Origin: Actinomycetota bacterium | Lineage (GTDB): Bacteria; Actinomycetota; Acidimicrobiia; Acidimicrobiales; Ilumatobacteraceae | Direction of reading: 5' to 3' | NCBI GenBank assembly: GCA_030645495.1 | Contig: JAUSLV010000024.1 | Coordinates: 1 to 39,348 of the forward strand | DNA: 39,348 bases | Shown here: positions 31,515 to 39,324 of the stretch, in pieces | How positions within the stretch are numbered: position 1 is the first letter of the stretch | Layout of the letters: the number at the start of each line of letters is the position of its first letter | The notes under the pieces: generated by a model | Told to the model about the DNA's origin: nothing | Database searches by the model: none | The model's input: only the letters and a program-made list of their open reading frames with translations | Translations under genes and position numbers: made by a program

Positions 31515-33101
31515 TCAATCGGCGAAGACGAAGGCGGGGATCTCCTCCATGTCGCCTTGCACCACCGGGTCGTCGGCACGGCTGGGCAACCAGCGCCAGG
31601 CGATCAGCGAGCCGACGAACACCACGCCCGCGGCCACCCACGAACCGGTGTGGAAGCCGTCCATGAAGGCCGTGTCCACGGCCTGCTTCACGAACGCACC
31701 CGCCTCGGGCCCGGCCTGCAACCCGGCCTGGCGGGCCACTTCGGCGCCCGCGCCCACCGACTCCTTGGCGATCGCCAGTGCGTCGGCCGGCAGCGCCGAG
31801 CCGGTGAGCAGCTCACCCAGCTTCGAGGCGTACACCGAGGCGAACAGCGAGCCCACGATCGCCACGCCCAGGGTGCCGCCCAGCTCACGAGCGGTGTCGT
31901 TGACCGCCGAGCCGACGCCGGCCTTCTCGGGCGGCAGCGAGCCCATGATCGCCTCGGTGGCCGGTGCGTTCACCAGGCCCAAACCGCCGCCCATGAAGAA
32001 CATCTGGCCGACGATCAGCCAGTACGACGAGTCGACCGAGTTCACCGTGGTCCAGGCGAAGCCGATCGCCATCGACATCAGGCCGGTCGCCACCACCGCC
32101 TTCGTGCCGAAGTGGTGCGCCAGCTTGGCCGACAACGGCGCGGCCACCGCGGTGAACAGCGCGAACGGCACCGTGCGCACGCCAGCTTCCAGCGTGTCAT
32201 AGCCACGCACCACCTGGAAGTACTGCGTGACCATGAAGATGAACCCGAACAGGGCGAAGAACGCGAACGTGACGGCCACGCTGCCGGCGGTGAAGCGCAG
32301 GTTGGCGAACACGCGCACGTCGAGCATCGGGTGGTCGCTGCGTCGCTGCCACCACACGAACATCACCAGCAGCGCGGCGGCCAGCCCGAACGCCGCGGCC
32401 GACGACAGCGACAGCCAGCCGTGCTTGGGGCCTTCGATCACGGCCCACACCAGCACGGTGATGCCGACGATCGACAGCACGATGCCCAACGGGTCGAAGC
32501 GGTGCACGCTGGTGTCGCGCGACGTGGGCACGATCCAGGCCACCAGCACCATTGCGATCAGCACCACCGGCAGGTTCACCAGGAACACCGAGCCCCACGC
32601 GAAGTGACGCAGCAACAGGCCACCGCTCACCGGGCCCAACGCCACTGCCAGGCCGCTGGTGGCCGCCCACACCGAGATCGCGATCGCCCGCTGCTTGGGC
32701 TGCGTGAACACGTTCACCAACAGCGCCAACGTGGCCGGGAAGATCAGCGCGCCGCCCACGCCCATCGCCGCTCGCCACGCGATCAGCGAGCCCGCCGATC
32801 CGGCCAGCGAGGCCATCACCGAGGTGAGACCGAACAGCGCCAGGCCGACCTGCAGCACACCCTTGCGCCCGAAGCGGTCGCCCAAGCTGCCGGCGGCCAT
32901 CAGCAGGCCGGCGAACACCAGCACGTAGGCATCCACGATCCACTGCAGTTGGCTGGTGGTGGCGCCCAACTCGCGCACGAACGTGGGCAGCGCGACGTTC
33001 ACGATCGTGCCGTCGACGACGATGATGAACACGCTCGTGCACAACACGGCGAGGATCACCCACGGTGATCGGGCGGGCTGGGTGCGGGTGGAATCGGGCA
33101 T
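31515..33101 (-). CDS. MFS drug exporter, DHA2 (EmrB/QacA) family
   Basis: A 528-aa membrane protein with about 14 predicted helices. It starts MPDSTRTQPARSPWVILAVL and has VDGTIVNVALP in helix 1, GSLGDRFGRKGVLQVGL (motif A) and GPVSGGLLLRHFAWGSVFLV (motif C type), characteristic of proton-driven DHA2 antiporters. The ATG at 33101 follows GAGGAG; the longer frame upstream crosses the TetR gene. It is divergent from a TetR regulator across a gap with a palindromic operator, so it is probably induced by its substrate. Substrate unknown. Confidence 0.94.
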   Translation of the reverse strand: MPDSTRTQPARSPWVILAVLCTSVFIIVVDGTIVNVALPTFVRELGATTSQLQWIVDAYVLVFAGLLMAAGSLGDRFGRKGVLQVGLALFGLTSVMASLAGSAGSLIAWRAAMGVGGALIFPATLALLVNVFTQPKQRAIAISVWAATSGLAVALGPVSGGLLLRHFAWGSVFLVNLPVVLIAMVLVAWIVPTSRDTSVHRFDPLGIVLSIVGITVLVWAVIEGPKHGWLSLSSAAAFGLAAALLVMFVWWQRRSDHPMLDVRVFANLRFTAGSVAVTFAFFALFGFIFMVTQYFQVVRGYDTLEAGVRTVPFALFTAVAAPLSAKLAHHFGTKAVVATGLMSMAIGFAWTTVNSVDSSYWLIVGQMFFMGGGLGLVNAPATEAIMGSLPPEKAGVGSAVNDTARELGGTLGVAIVGSLFASVYASKLGELLTGSALPADALAIAKESVGAGAEVARQAGLQAGPEAGAFVKQAVDTAFMDGFHTGSWVAAGVVFVGSLIAWRWLPSRADDPVVQGDMEEIPAFVFAD

Positions 33102-33149
33102 GGCAGCGGCTCCTCGGGGGTGGTGGGGCGACGGAATGGTCGAGAGCTG

Positions 33150-33160
33150 TAACAGTGTTA
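33150..33160. promoter_or_regulatory. Palindromic TetR operator candidate
   Basis: TAACA-G-TGTTA, a perfect 5+1+5 palindrome in the 132-bp divergent gap, 49 bp before the MFS start. This TAACA/TGTTA core is common in TetR-family operators. Confidence 0.5.
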
Positions 33161-33221
33161 TCACGACGATATTCCTGTCGCCAGCGGCGCGGGTGATGAC
33201 ATCCGACACACACCCCGGGGC

Positions 33222-33227
33222 TAGCGT
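33222..33227 (+). promoter_or_regulatory. Putative -10 element of the TetR gene
   Basis: TAGCGT, six bases, then GTG at 33234: leaderless arrangement supporting the GTG start. Confidence 0.45.
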
Positions 33228-33233
33228 GAATCC

Positions 33234-33827
33234 GTGAGCCGCACCACCGTCACCACGCTCGACGAGGTGGGCCAGGCACTGGTGCAGGCCGCCAGCGACC
33301 TGCTGGCCACCGACGGCGCAGCGGCACTGACGGTGCGCGCGATCGCCACCGCGGCCGGTGCCAGCACGATGAACGTGTACTCGCGTTTCGGCGGCAAAGA
33401 CGGCGTGGTCGAGCAGCTGTACTTGCAGGGCTTCGAGCTGCTCGCCACCGAGATGCGCAGCGGGGGCATCACCGCCGACCCACTCGCCGACCTGCAGCGC
33501 TGCGGCCAGGCGTATCGCCGCTTCGCGCTGCAGCACTCCACGCTCTACGCGGTGATGTTCAGCCGCGCCGTGCCCGACTACGAACCCACGGCCAAGGCCA
33601 AGGCGTTCGGCCTGCGCACGCTCGACGACCTGGCCGACAGGCTTCAGCGGGCGATGGACGCCGGCCTGTTGCGCCCGATCGATGCCGACCACGCGGCCGC
33701 CATCGTGTGGAGCACGTGCCACGGCGTGATGAGCCTGGAGCTGGCCCACCCCGAGGGCACCCCGGTGGATTGGGAGCGAGTGTTCGCCGACGCCACCGCC
33801 ACCGTGATGAAGGGGCTCGCGGCATGA
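33234..33827 (+). CDS. TetR-family transcriptional regulator
   Basis: A 197-aa regulator. The N-terminal helix-turn-helix is AALTVRAIATAAGASTMNVY followed by SRFGGKDGVVEQLY; the C-terminal ligand domain looks like the WHG-type TetR C-terminal family (FALQHSTLYAVMFS, AAIVWSTCHGVMSLELAHPE). It probably represses the divergent MFS exporter. Its stop overlaps the start of the propeller protein (ATGA), so the two share a transcript. It does not look like MftR, the TetR of mycofactocin loci. Confidence 0.92.
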   Translation: MSRTTVTTLDEVGQALVQAASDLLATDGAAALTVRAIATAAGASTMNVYSRFGGKDGVVEQLYLQGFELLATEMRSGGITADPLADLQRCGQAYRRFALQHSTLYAVMFSRAVPDYEPTAKAKAFGLRTLDDLADRLQRAMDAGLLRPIDADHAAAIVWSTCHGVMSLELAHPEGTPVDWERVFADATATVMKGLAA

Positions 33828-35413
33828 GCTCGTTCACCAAACACGGGATGGTGTTCCTGCTCGTGCTCGCGCTGCTCGGTACGGGCCTCGGGTTGCTCAC
33901 CGAGGTGTTCTCCGGCGAATCCGAGCCGTCGACGATCGACGCCGGCACCGACGGCAACGGCGCCACGGCCAACACCGACGACACGGGGCCGCTCGCAACC
34001 GACACCACGATCCCCGCCACCACCACCTCGTCGTCCACGACCACCACCGTGGCCGCGCCGCGCACCGACGTGCTGGTCGACCCGGCCTCGTTCGGCACAC
34101 CCTACGGCACCGCGGTCGCCGGCGTGCTCACATTCCGCGGCAACCCCACGCGCAGCTATTACGGCACCGGCCCGGTGCCGCAGAGCCAGCCGCAGGTGCT
34201 GTGGCGCTACCCCGGCAGCAAGATGTGCGGCACCAGCAGCGAGTACGGCAACGTGCGCAGCTGGTGCGGCACCGGCTGGACCGGCCAGCCGGCGGTGTTC
34301 GAGCGCGACGGCCGCACCTGGGCGGTGTTCGGCGCGTACGACTACAAGATCCATTTCGTCGACGCGATCACAGGGCAGGACATCATCCCCCCGTTCGAAA
34401 CCAACGACCTCGCCAAGGGCAACGTCACGATCGACCCCGACGGCTACCCGCTCGTGTACGCGGGCTCGCGCGACAACCACCTGCGGGTGATCGCGTTCGA
34501 CGGCACCGAGCCCCGCGAGCTGTTCTCGATCGACGCCCGCGTCGGCGACCGGATGCACAACGACGACTGGGACGCAGCCCCGCTGGTGCTGAACGACCAC
34601 CTCATCGAAGGCTCCGAGAACAGCTGGTTCTACGGCCTCAAGCTGAACCGGGCGTACGCCGCCGACGGCACGGTCACCGTCGACCCCCAACAGGTGTTCC
34701 GTGTGCAGGGCTGGGACGACCAGCTGATCAAGGATCTCGGCTCGAAAGACCCCAAGCGGGTCAGCCTCGAAGCATCGGTGTCGGTCAGCGGCGACACCGC
34801 CTGGCTCAACTCGTCGGGCGGCCTCGTGCAGGGGTGGGACATCTCGTCGCTGCGCACCGGCGGGGGCGAGGTGACGCGCACGTTCCGCTTCTGGACCGGC
34901 GACGACAGTGACTCGTCGATCGTTCCCGACGACGAGGGCTTCATCTACGTGGGCGCCGAGATCGACCGGATGACGTCGCGCTCACAAGAGGTGGGCCAGA
35001 TGCTGAAGCTCGACCCGCGCAACCCCGACAACCCGATCGTGTGGTCGGTGAAGACGACGTTCCGCGCCGACGACGGGGTGTGGACCACGCCGATCATCAC
35101 CGGCAACGTCGTGATCTGGACCACGAAGCCGGGCGAGATCTACGGCATCGACCGCACCACCGGCGCGGTGCTGTGGACGCAGAAGATCAACGGCCCGGCG
35201 CTCAGCTCACCGCTGCTGGTGGATGGTGTGCTGATCCAGGGCGACGGCGCCGGAATCCTGCACGCCTACGACGTCTCCAACCCGAGCGTGCAGCCCTCCG
35301 AGCTCTGGACCGTGCAGCTCGACGGCAACATCGAGAGCACGCCGGTGATCTGGAAGGGGCGCATCTACGTGGGCACCCGCGGCGGCTATTTCGTCTGTAT
35401 CGGCACACCCTGA
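33824..35413 (+). CDS. Membrane-anchored PQQ-like beta-propeller protein
   Basis: A 529-aa protein with an N-terminal hydrophobic anchor (MVFLLVLALLGTGLGLLTEV, about residues 9-28), a Thr/Ser-rich spacer and a repeat domain typical of BamB/PQQ-like propellers: ITGNVVIWTTKPGEIYGIDR, TGAVLWTQKINGPALSSPLL, then PVIWKGRIYVGTRGGYF. These blades need not bind PQQ. The ATG overlaps the TetR stop. mftE begins 51 bp after its stop on the same strand, so a link with mycofactocin is possible but not shown. Confidence 0.86.
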   Translation: MSSFTKHGMVFLLVLALLGTGLGLLTEVFSGESEPSTIDAGTDGNGATANTDDTGPLATDTTIPATTTSSSTTTTVAAPRTDVLVDPASFGTPYGTAVAGVLTFRGNPTRSYYGTGPVPQSQPQVLWRYPGSKMCGTSSEYGNVRSWCGTGWTGQPAVFERDGRTWAVFGAYDYKIHFVDAITGQDIIPPFETNDLAKGNVTIDPDGYPLVYAGSRDNHLRVIAFDGTEPRELFSIDARVGDRMHNDDWDAAPLVLNDHLIEGSENSWFYGLKLNRAYAADGTVTVDPQQVFRVQGWDDQLIKDLGSKDPKRVSLEASVSVSGDTAWLNSSGGLVQGWDISSLRTGGGEVTRTFRFWTGDDSDSSIVPDDEGFIYVGAEIDRMTSRSQEVGQMLKLDPRNPDNPIVWSVKTTFRADDGVWTTPIITGNVVIWTTKPGEIYGIDRTTGAVLWTQKINGPALSSPLLVDGVLIQGDGAGILHAYDVSNPSVQPSELWTVQLDGNIESTPVIWKGRIYVGTRGGYFVCIGTP

Positions 35414-35452
35414 TCCTGTTCGCCGGCCACGGAAGCAGCCGTCGCCAGCCAG

Positions 35453-35458
35453 AATGAT
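35453..35458 (+). promoter_or_regulatory. Weak -10-like element before mftE
   Basis: AATGAT, six bases, then ATG at 35465. It has the spacing of the leaderless pattern but lacks the first T of TANNNT, so it is weaker than the other examples. Confidence 0.3.
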
Positions 35459-35464
35459 CGGCGC

Positions 35465-36151
35465 ATGACGCGCTACCTGGGCAACACCCACTGGACCGAC
35501 TACTGGAACTCCGGCCGCCGCCCGCTGCTGGTGGTGCCCGTGGGCTCGTGCGAGCAGCACGGGCCGCACCTGCCGCTCGACACCGACACCCGCATCGCCA
35601 AGGCGCTCGCAGAGCACCTCGCGTCGAAGTTCGACGACGGAGAAGTGCTCGTCACTCCCGCCCTGTCGATCTCCGCCAGCGGCGAGCACCAGGGCTTCCC
35701 GGGCACGCTGTCGTTGGGCACCGAGGTGTTCCAGCAGGTGCTGATCGAACTGGTGCGCAGCGCCGACTGGAGCGCCGGCGTGGTGCTGGTGAACGGCCAC
35801 GGCGGCAACCGCGACGCGATGCGTGCCGCGGTGCGCGTGCTCACCACCGAACAGCGCCGGGTGCTGGCCTGGTTCCCGAAGGTGGAGGGCGGCGACGCCC
35901 ATGCCGGCGACACCGAAACCTCGATGATGCTGGCGCTGTCGCCCGAGCTGGTGCGCATGGACCAAGCCGAGGCCGGCAACACCGCCCCGCTGTCCGAGTT
36001 GCTCGACGCGATGGCCGGCAACGGGGTGCGCGCGGTCAGTTCCAACGGTGTGCTCGGCGACCCCACTCAGGCCAACGCTGCTCACGGCCGCGCGGTGCTC
36101 ACCCGGTTGGGGATCGACCTGATGGCCGCGGTCGACGAGTGGTGGGAGTGA
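35465..36151 (+). CDS. mftE: Creatininase-family peptidase, mycofactocin maturation MftE
   Basis: A 228-aa metalloenzyme of the creatininase fold. Metal-site motifs: EQHGPHLPLDTDTRIA, the loop VLVNGHGGNRDA, and HAGDTETSMML. In mycofactocin biosynthesis MftE removes the precursor peptide to release the modified C-terminal dipeptide. The assignment rests on the immediate downstream partner: the GTG of an MftF-type glycosyltransferase overlaps this stop (GTGA), the order known from mycobacterial mft loci. A generic creatininase-like amidase is the alternative. mftA, mftB, mftC and mftD are not in the window. Confidence 0.82.
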   Translation: MTRYLGNTHWTDYWNSGRRPLLVVPVGSCEQHGPHLPLDTDTRIAKALAEHLASKFDDGEVLVTPALSISASGEHQGFPGTLSLGTEVFQQVLIELVRSADWSAGVVLVNGHGGNRDAMRAAVRVLTTEQRRVLAWFPKVEGGDAHAGDTETSMMLALSPELVRMDQAEAGNTAPLSELLDAMAGNGVRAVSSNGVLGDPTQANAAHGRAVLTRLGIDLMAAVDEWWE

Positions 36152-37554
36152 GCAGCACTCCCGGCCACCCGCACGCGCCCGCCACCGGCCTGCGGGTGCG
36201 CCTCGACCCCACCTGGCGCCGCCCGGCGGGCCCACCGGCCGACGGCAAGGTGGTGATCGCCGGTTCGCCGTTGCGGCTGTTCCGCCTCTCCACCGGCGGC
36301 GCCCACGTGATCGCACTCGCCGAGACCGGCGAGGTGCCCGACACGCCCGCGATCCGCCAGTTGATCGACCGCTTCATCGACGCCGGCGCGCTGCACCCCA
36401 CCCCCGCGCACGGCCCCTTCGCCCCCGCCGACGTCACCGTGGTGATGCCCACGTTCGAGCGGGTACCCGCAGCACTCGGCACACCCGCGCTGGCCGGCCT
36501 GCGCACGATCGTGGTCGACGATGCCAGCCCCGTACCCGCACCGGTGTCGGGCGGGGCCGGCGTGGTGCGACGAGCCACGAACGGCGGCCCTTCGGCGGCG
36601 CGTAACACCGGCCTGGCGCAAGTGGCCACCCCGCTGGTGGCGTTCATCGATGCCGACGTGCGGCTGCCCGACGGCTGGCTGGCCCCGCTGTTGGCCCACT
36701 TCGCCGACCCGCGGGTGGCGCTGGTGGCCCCGCGGGTGATGGGTGCCCCCGGGCCCGGCGTGCTGGCCGGCCACGAGCAACGGCACAGCCCGCTCGACCT
36801 CGGTGACCAGCCGGCGCGGATCGCCGCCGGCACCCGCGTCAGCTACGTGCCCGCGGCCGTGCTGGTGTGCCGCACCGAGGCGGTGCGCGCGCTGGGCGGG
36901 TTCGACGAGGGCATGCGCCTGGGCGAGGACGTGGATCTGGTGTGGCGCCTGGCAGAGGCCGACCATCGCTGCCGTTACGAGCCCGCCGTGGTGGCCCACC
37001 ACGAGGCGCGGCACACGGTGCTCGGCTGGGTGCGCCAGCGGATGGGCTACGGGCGCTCGGCAGCCACGCTGGCCCGCCGCCACCCGGGCGCGCTGGCGCC
37101 CGTGCGGATGAGCGGCTGGAGCGTGCTGGTGTGGGCGCTGGCGCTGTCCCGCCGGCCGCTGCTGGCACTGGGCGTTGCGGCCGGCACGATCGTGGCCTTG
37201 CAGCGCAAGCTGGCCGATGTGCCGCCGCGCGAGGCAGCGCGCATGGCCGGTCTCGGCCATCTCGCCGCCGGCCGGCAACTGGCGCAGGCCACCACCCGCG
37301 TGTGGTGGCCTGTGGCGCTGGTGGCCGCCGCCTGCTGTCGCCGGGCGCGCCTGCCGGTGTTGGCCGCGTTCACCGTGCCGGTGCTGGCCGATGCCGTGCG
37401 CACCCGCTCGCTACGGCCGCTGCTCGACGCGCCGCTGTTGTTCGTCGATCAGGCGGCGTACGGGGCCGGAGTGTGGGCCGGTGTCGTGGCCGAGGGCGAA
37501 CCGGGCCCGCTGCTGCCCGACGTCAGGAACTGGCCCGCACGAGCCGGGCGCTGA
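36148..37554 (+). CDS. mftF: Mycofactocin system glycosyltransferase MftF
   Basis: A 468-aa protein. The N-terminal ~85 residues (LRVRLDPTWRRPAGPPADGK, RLFRLSTGGAHVIA) resemble the MftF-specific/PqqD-like leader region. A GT2 domain follows: VVMPTFERVP, IVVDDASP, GGPSAARNTGLAQVATPLVA, FIDADVRLP (DxD-type) and FDEGMRLGEDVDLVWRLAEA. Hydrophobic segments occupy the C-terminal third. In mycobacteria MftF adds a beta-1,4-linked glucose chain to the cofactor precursor. The GTG start is fused to the mftE stop. Its 3' end overlaps the convergent DUF4395 gene by 32 bp. Confidence 0.85.
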   Translation: MSSTPGHPHAPATGLRVRLDPTWRRPAGPPADGKVVIAGSPLRLFRLSTGGAHVIALAETGEVPDTPAIRQLIDRFIDAGALHPTPAHGPFAPADVTVVMPTFERVPAALGTPALAGLRTIVVDDASPVPAPVSGGAGVVRRATNGGPSAARNTGLAQVATPLVAFIDADVRLPDGWLAPLLAHFADPRVALVAPRVMGAPGPGVLAGHEQRHSPLDLGDQPARIAAGTRVSYVPAAVLVCRTEAVRALGGFDEGMRLGEDVDLVWRLAEADHRCRYEPAVVAHHEARHTVLGWVRQRMGYGRSAATLARRHPGALAPVRMSGWSVLVWALALSRRPLLALGVAAGTIVALQRKLADVPPREAARMAGLGHLAAGRQLAQATTRVWWPVALVAAACCRRARLPVLAAFTVPVLADAVRTRSLRPLLDAPLLFVDQAAYGAGVWAGVVAEGEPGPLLPDVRNWPARAGR

Positions 37555-38020
37555 TGTCGTTGCACTCCAGGCACACCTCGGCGGGGATCAAGCCCCACCG
37601 CATCAGCCGGTTGAACACCACGCAGCCGAGGCAGAACCCGGCAAACGCTTCCAGCGAGGCGGCTGCCACCAGGCCCACGATCAGCGCATAGCTGACGGCG
37701 TGGGCGCCGAGGCCCCAGGCCAGCAGGGCGCCGCCGCTGAACACGAGGCCCACACCCTGGGCGAAGCGCTTCGGCGGGCCGGGCACGATGCGGTGCTGCA
37801 GCTGCAGGCGGGGCGTGACCACGCGGGTGACGAACTGGCCGAGCGGGCTGAACCGCGGCCCGGACAGCACGCGAGCGAGGAAGCCGTAGGTGAGCGGGAT
37901 CAGCACCCACCACTGGCGGATGGCGAGGAAGGCCACGCCCTGCGTCACCACACCGCCGGCCACCAGGCGGGCCGAGGTTTCGTTGACCGGATTGGGGAAT
38001 TCGAACAGCCGTGACCGCAT
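37523..38020 (-). CDS. DUF4395 membrane protein with two CxxC motifs
   Basis: A 165-aa protein with about four hydrophobic segments. It starts MRSRLFEFPNPVNETSARLV and has the family's N-terminal NPVNE and RxxRFAQG (KRFAQGVGLVFSG) features, plus CLGC in a late helix and CLEC near the C-terminus. DUF4395 proteins are often found near thiol-redox or sulfur-handling genes; no enzyme activity is established. The ATG at 38020 has a TTGTCT-N17-TACGAT promoter six bases upstream, so the mRNA is probably leaderless. It converges on and overlaps mftF. Confidence 0.85.
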   Translation of the reverse strand: MRSRLFEFPNPVNETSARLVAGGVVTQGVAFLAIRQWWVLIPLTYGFLARVLSGPRFSPLGQFVTRVVTPRLQLQHRIVPGPPKRFAQGVGLVFSGGALLAWGLGAHAVSYALIVGLVAAASLEAFAGFCLGCVVFNRLMRWGLIPAEVCLECNDISARLVRASS

Positions 38021-38026
38021 GCGATG

Positions 38027-38064
38027 ATCGTAGTCCGATAATCCCGATCAGACAACTCGGGATT
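38027..38064 (-). promoter_or_regulatory. Promoter of the DUF4395 gene with overlapping inverted repeat
   Basis: Minus strand -35 TTGTCT (38055-38050), 17-bp spacer, -10 TACGAT (38032-38027), then six bases to the ATG. A perfect inverted repeat AATCCCGA (38040-38047) / TCGGGATT (38057-38064) flanks the -35 and could be a repressor operator, or affect the divergent racemase gene. Confidence 0.6.
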
Positions 38065-38107
38065 ACCTCCACCGGACGCTGGCTGACCCGCCGACGACCG
38101 CTGGGGC

Positions 38108-38113
38108 TACCCT
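38108..38113 (+). promoter_or_regulatory. Putative -10 element of the alanine racemase-like gene
   Basis: TACCCT, seven bases, then ATG at 38121: leaderless arrangement. Confidence 0.4.
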
Positions 38114-38120
38114 CGCGACG

Positions 38121-39068
38121 ATGACCGTGCGCCTCACCGTTCGCCGCGCCGAGTGGCTGCAGCACGTGCACGCCACGGCCAACGCCTACGGTCGTGGCTT
38201 GGTGCCGGTCGTGAAGGGCAATGGCTACGGCTTCGGCCGCACCGTGCTGCACGACCTGGCCCGCGACCTGGCCGGCGAGGTGTGCGTGGGCACCACCCGC
38301 GAGCTGGCCGGGGTGCCACCCGAGCTGACCCCGATCGTGCTCACCCCCACGTTGCAGGCACCCGCCGACGCTCGGGCGGTGCTCACCGTGGGGCACGTCG
38401 CGCACGTTGCCGCGCTCGCCGGCTGGCACGGCCGGGTGATGGTGAAGCTGGCCAGCAGCATGCGCCGCTACGGCGTCGACCCTGCGGGCCTGCCCGCGCT
38501 GATAGCCGCCGTGGCGTCGGCTGCGCTGGCGGTGGAGGGTTTCGCGATCCACCTGCCCCTGGTCGGCGACGACGACAGCCGCGCGGCCGAGGTCGAGGCG
38601 TGGCTGCCACACCTGCCCCCCAATACTCCCCTGTGGGTCAGCCACCTCGGCCCGCAGGCGTTGGCCATGCTGTGCACCCGCCACCCGGGCCGCGAGTTCC
38701 GCATCCGCGTGGGCACCGCGCTGTGGCACGGCACGCCGAAGGGGCCGTTCCTGCGGCTGTCGGCCGACGTGCTCGACGCGCGGCCGATCCGCGCCGGCGA
38801 GCGTGCCGGCTACCTGCACAGCCCGGCACCGCACGACGGCACGTTGTTGGTGGTGGGCGGCGGCTCGGCGCACGGCATCGAGGCGTTGCCCCCCGAAGCC
38901 GCCGGGGGTGCCCCGCTCAGCCCGTTCCACTTCGCCCGCCGTCGGCTCACCCTGCTCGAGCGGCCGCACATGCACAGCACCCTGGTGATCGCCGACGATC
39001 GCGCGGCCGTGCCCGCCATCGGCGACAGCGTCGACGTGCAGCGCCCACTGCTGGCCACCCTGGCCGAC
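38121..39068 (+). CDS. Alanine racemase-like PLP enzyme, truncated at a chimeric junction
   Basis: About 312 residues of a fold-type III PLP enzyme. The PLP lysine motif is VVKGNGYGFG (compare VVKANAYGHG), and later RVGTALWHG and VPAIGDSVDVQRPLLATLAD match alanine racemase C-terminal strands. Alanine racemase supplies D-Ala for peptidoglycan. The reading frame stays open to 39263, but from about 39057 the protein switches to a YciK-type dehydrogenase C-terminus, so the real end of this gene is missing. Start ATG 38121 with a leaderless -10. I set the end at the approximate junction; the exact base cannot be determined because both parents may share a few bases there. Confidence 0.75.
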
Positions 39069-39263
39069 GAACTCGACACCGTGGCGGCAGTGCGCGCCAA
39101 CAGCATCAACCCCGGCGCCACCCGGACCAGCATGCGTGCCCAGGCTTACCCTGGGGAAAACCCGGCCAACAACCCGCTGCCGGAAGAGATCATGCCGGTG
39201 TACCTGTACCTGATGGGCCCGGACAGCTCGGGGATCAATGGGCAGGCGTTCGACGCGCAATAA
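39057..39263 (+). pseudogene. yciK: 3' fragment of a Pseudomonas-type YciK short-chain dehydrogenase
   Basis: The in-frame tail after the racemase reads TLADELDTVAAVRANSINPG, then ATRTSMRAQAYPGENP, and ends IMPVYLYLMGPDSSGINGQA-FDAQ. This is the C-terminus of YciK-family oxidoreductases, which conserve the INPGxTRTxMR core, DIMPLYLWLMG-like strand and FDAQ end; the version here is of the Pseudomonas kind. The TAA stop and following REP element also fit Pseudomonas. It lacks its N-terminal ~70%, so it cannot be a working gene; it is joined in frame by chance or through a short shared sequence. Confidence 0.85.
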
Positions 39264-39296
39264 TCTTCGGACATGACACTACGCCATTGTGGGGCT

Positions 39297-39324
39297 TGTG
39301 TGGGAGCGGGCTTGCCCGCGATGG
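39297..39324. repeat. Pseudomonas REP (repetitive extragenic palindromic) element
   Basis: TGTGGGAGCGGGCTTGCCCG followed by CGATGG, with the perfect dyad GCGGGC-TT-GCCCGC at 39306-39319. This is the well-known REP consensus of Pseudomonas genomes and is not expected in an actinobacterium. Confidence 0.88.

Noticed and set aside
31301-31579. N-terminal extension of the ECF sigma factor containing two CGVPQ segments
   Set aside because: The extension is the translated hairpin repeat and crosses the GGAACC-N17-GTCAGG promoter, so it is not coding.
33102-33749. N-terminal extension of the MFS exporter frame
   Set aside because: It overlaps the real TetR gene on the opposite strand; ATG 33101 has GAGGAG and begins a normal transporter.
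33234-33827. TetR gene as MftR, the mycofactocin-locus regulator
   Set aside because: Its C-terminal region looks like the WHG-type TetR family and it is divergent from an MFS exporter with an operator between them, the usual layout for an efflux repressor.
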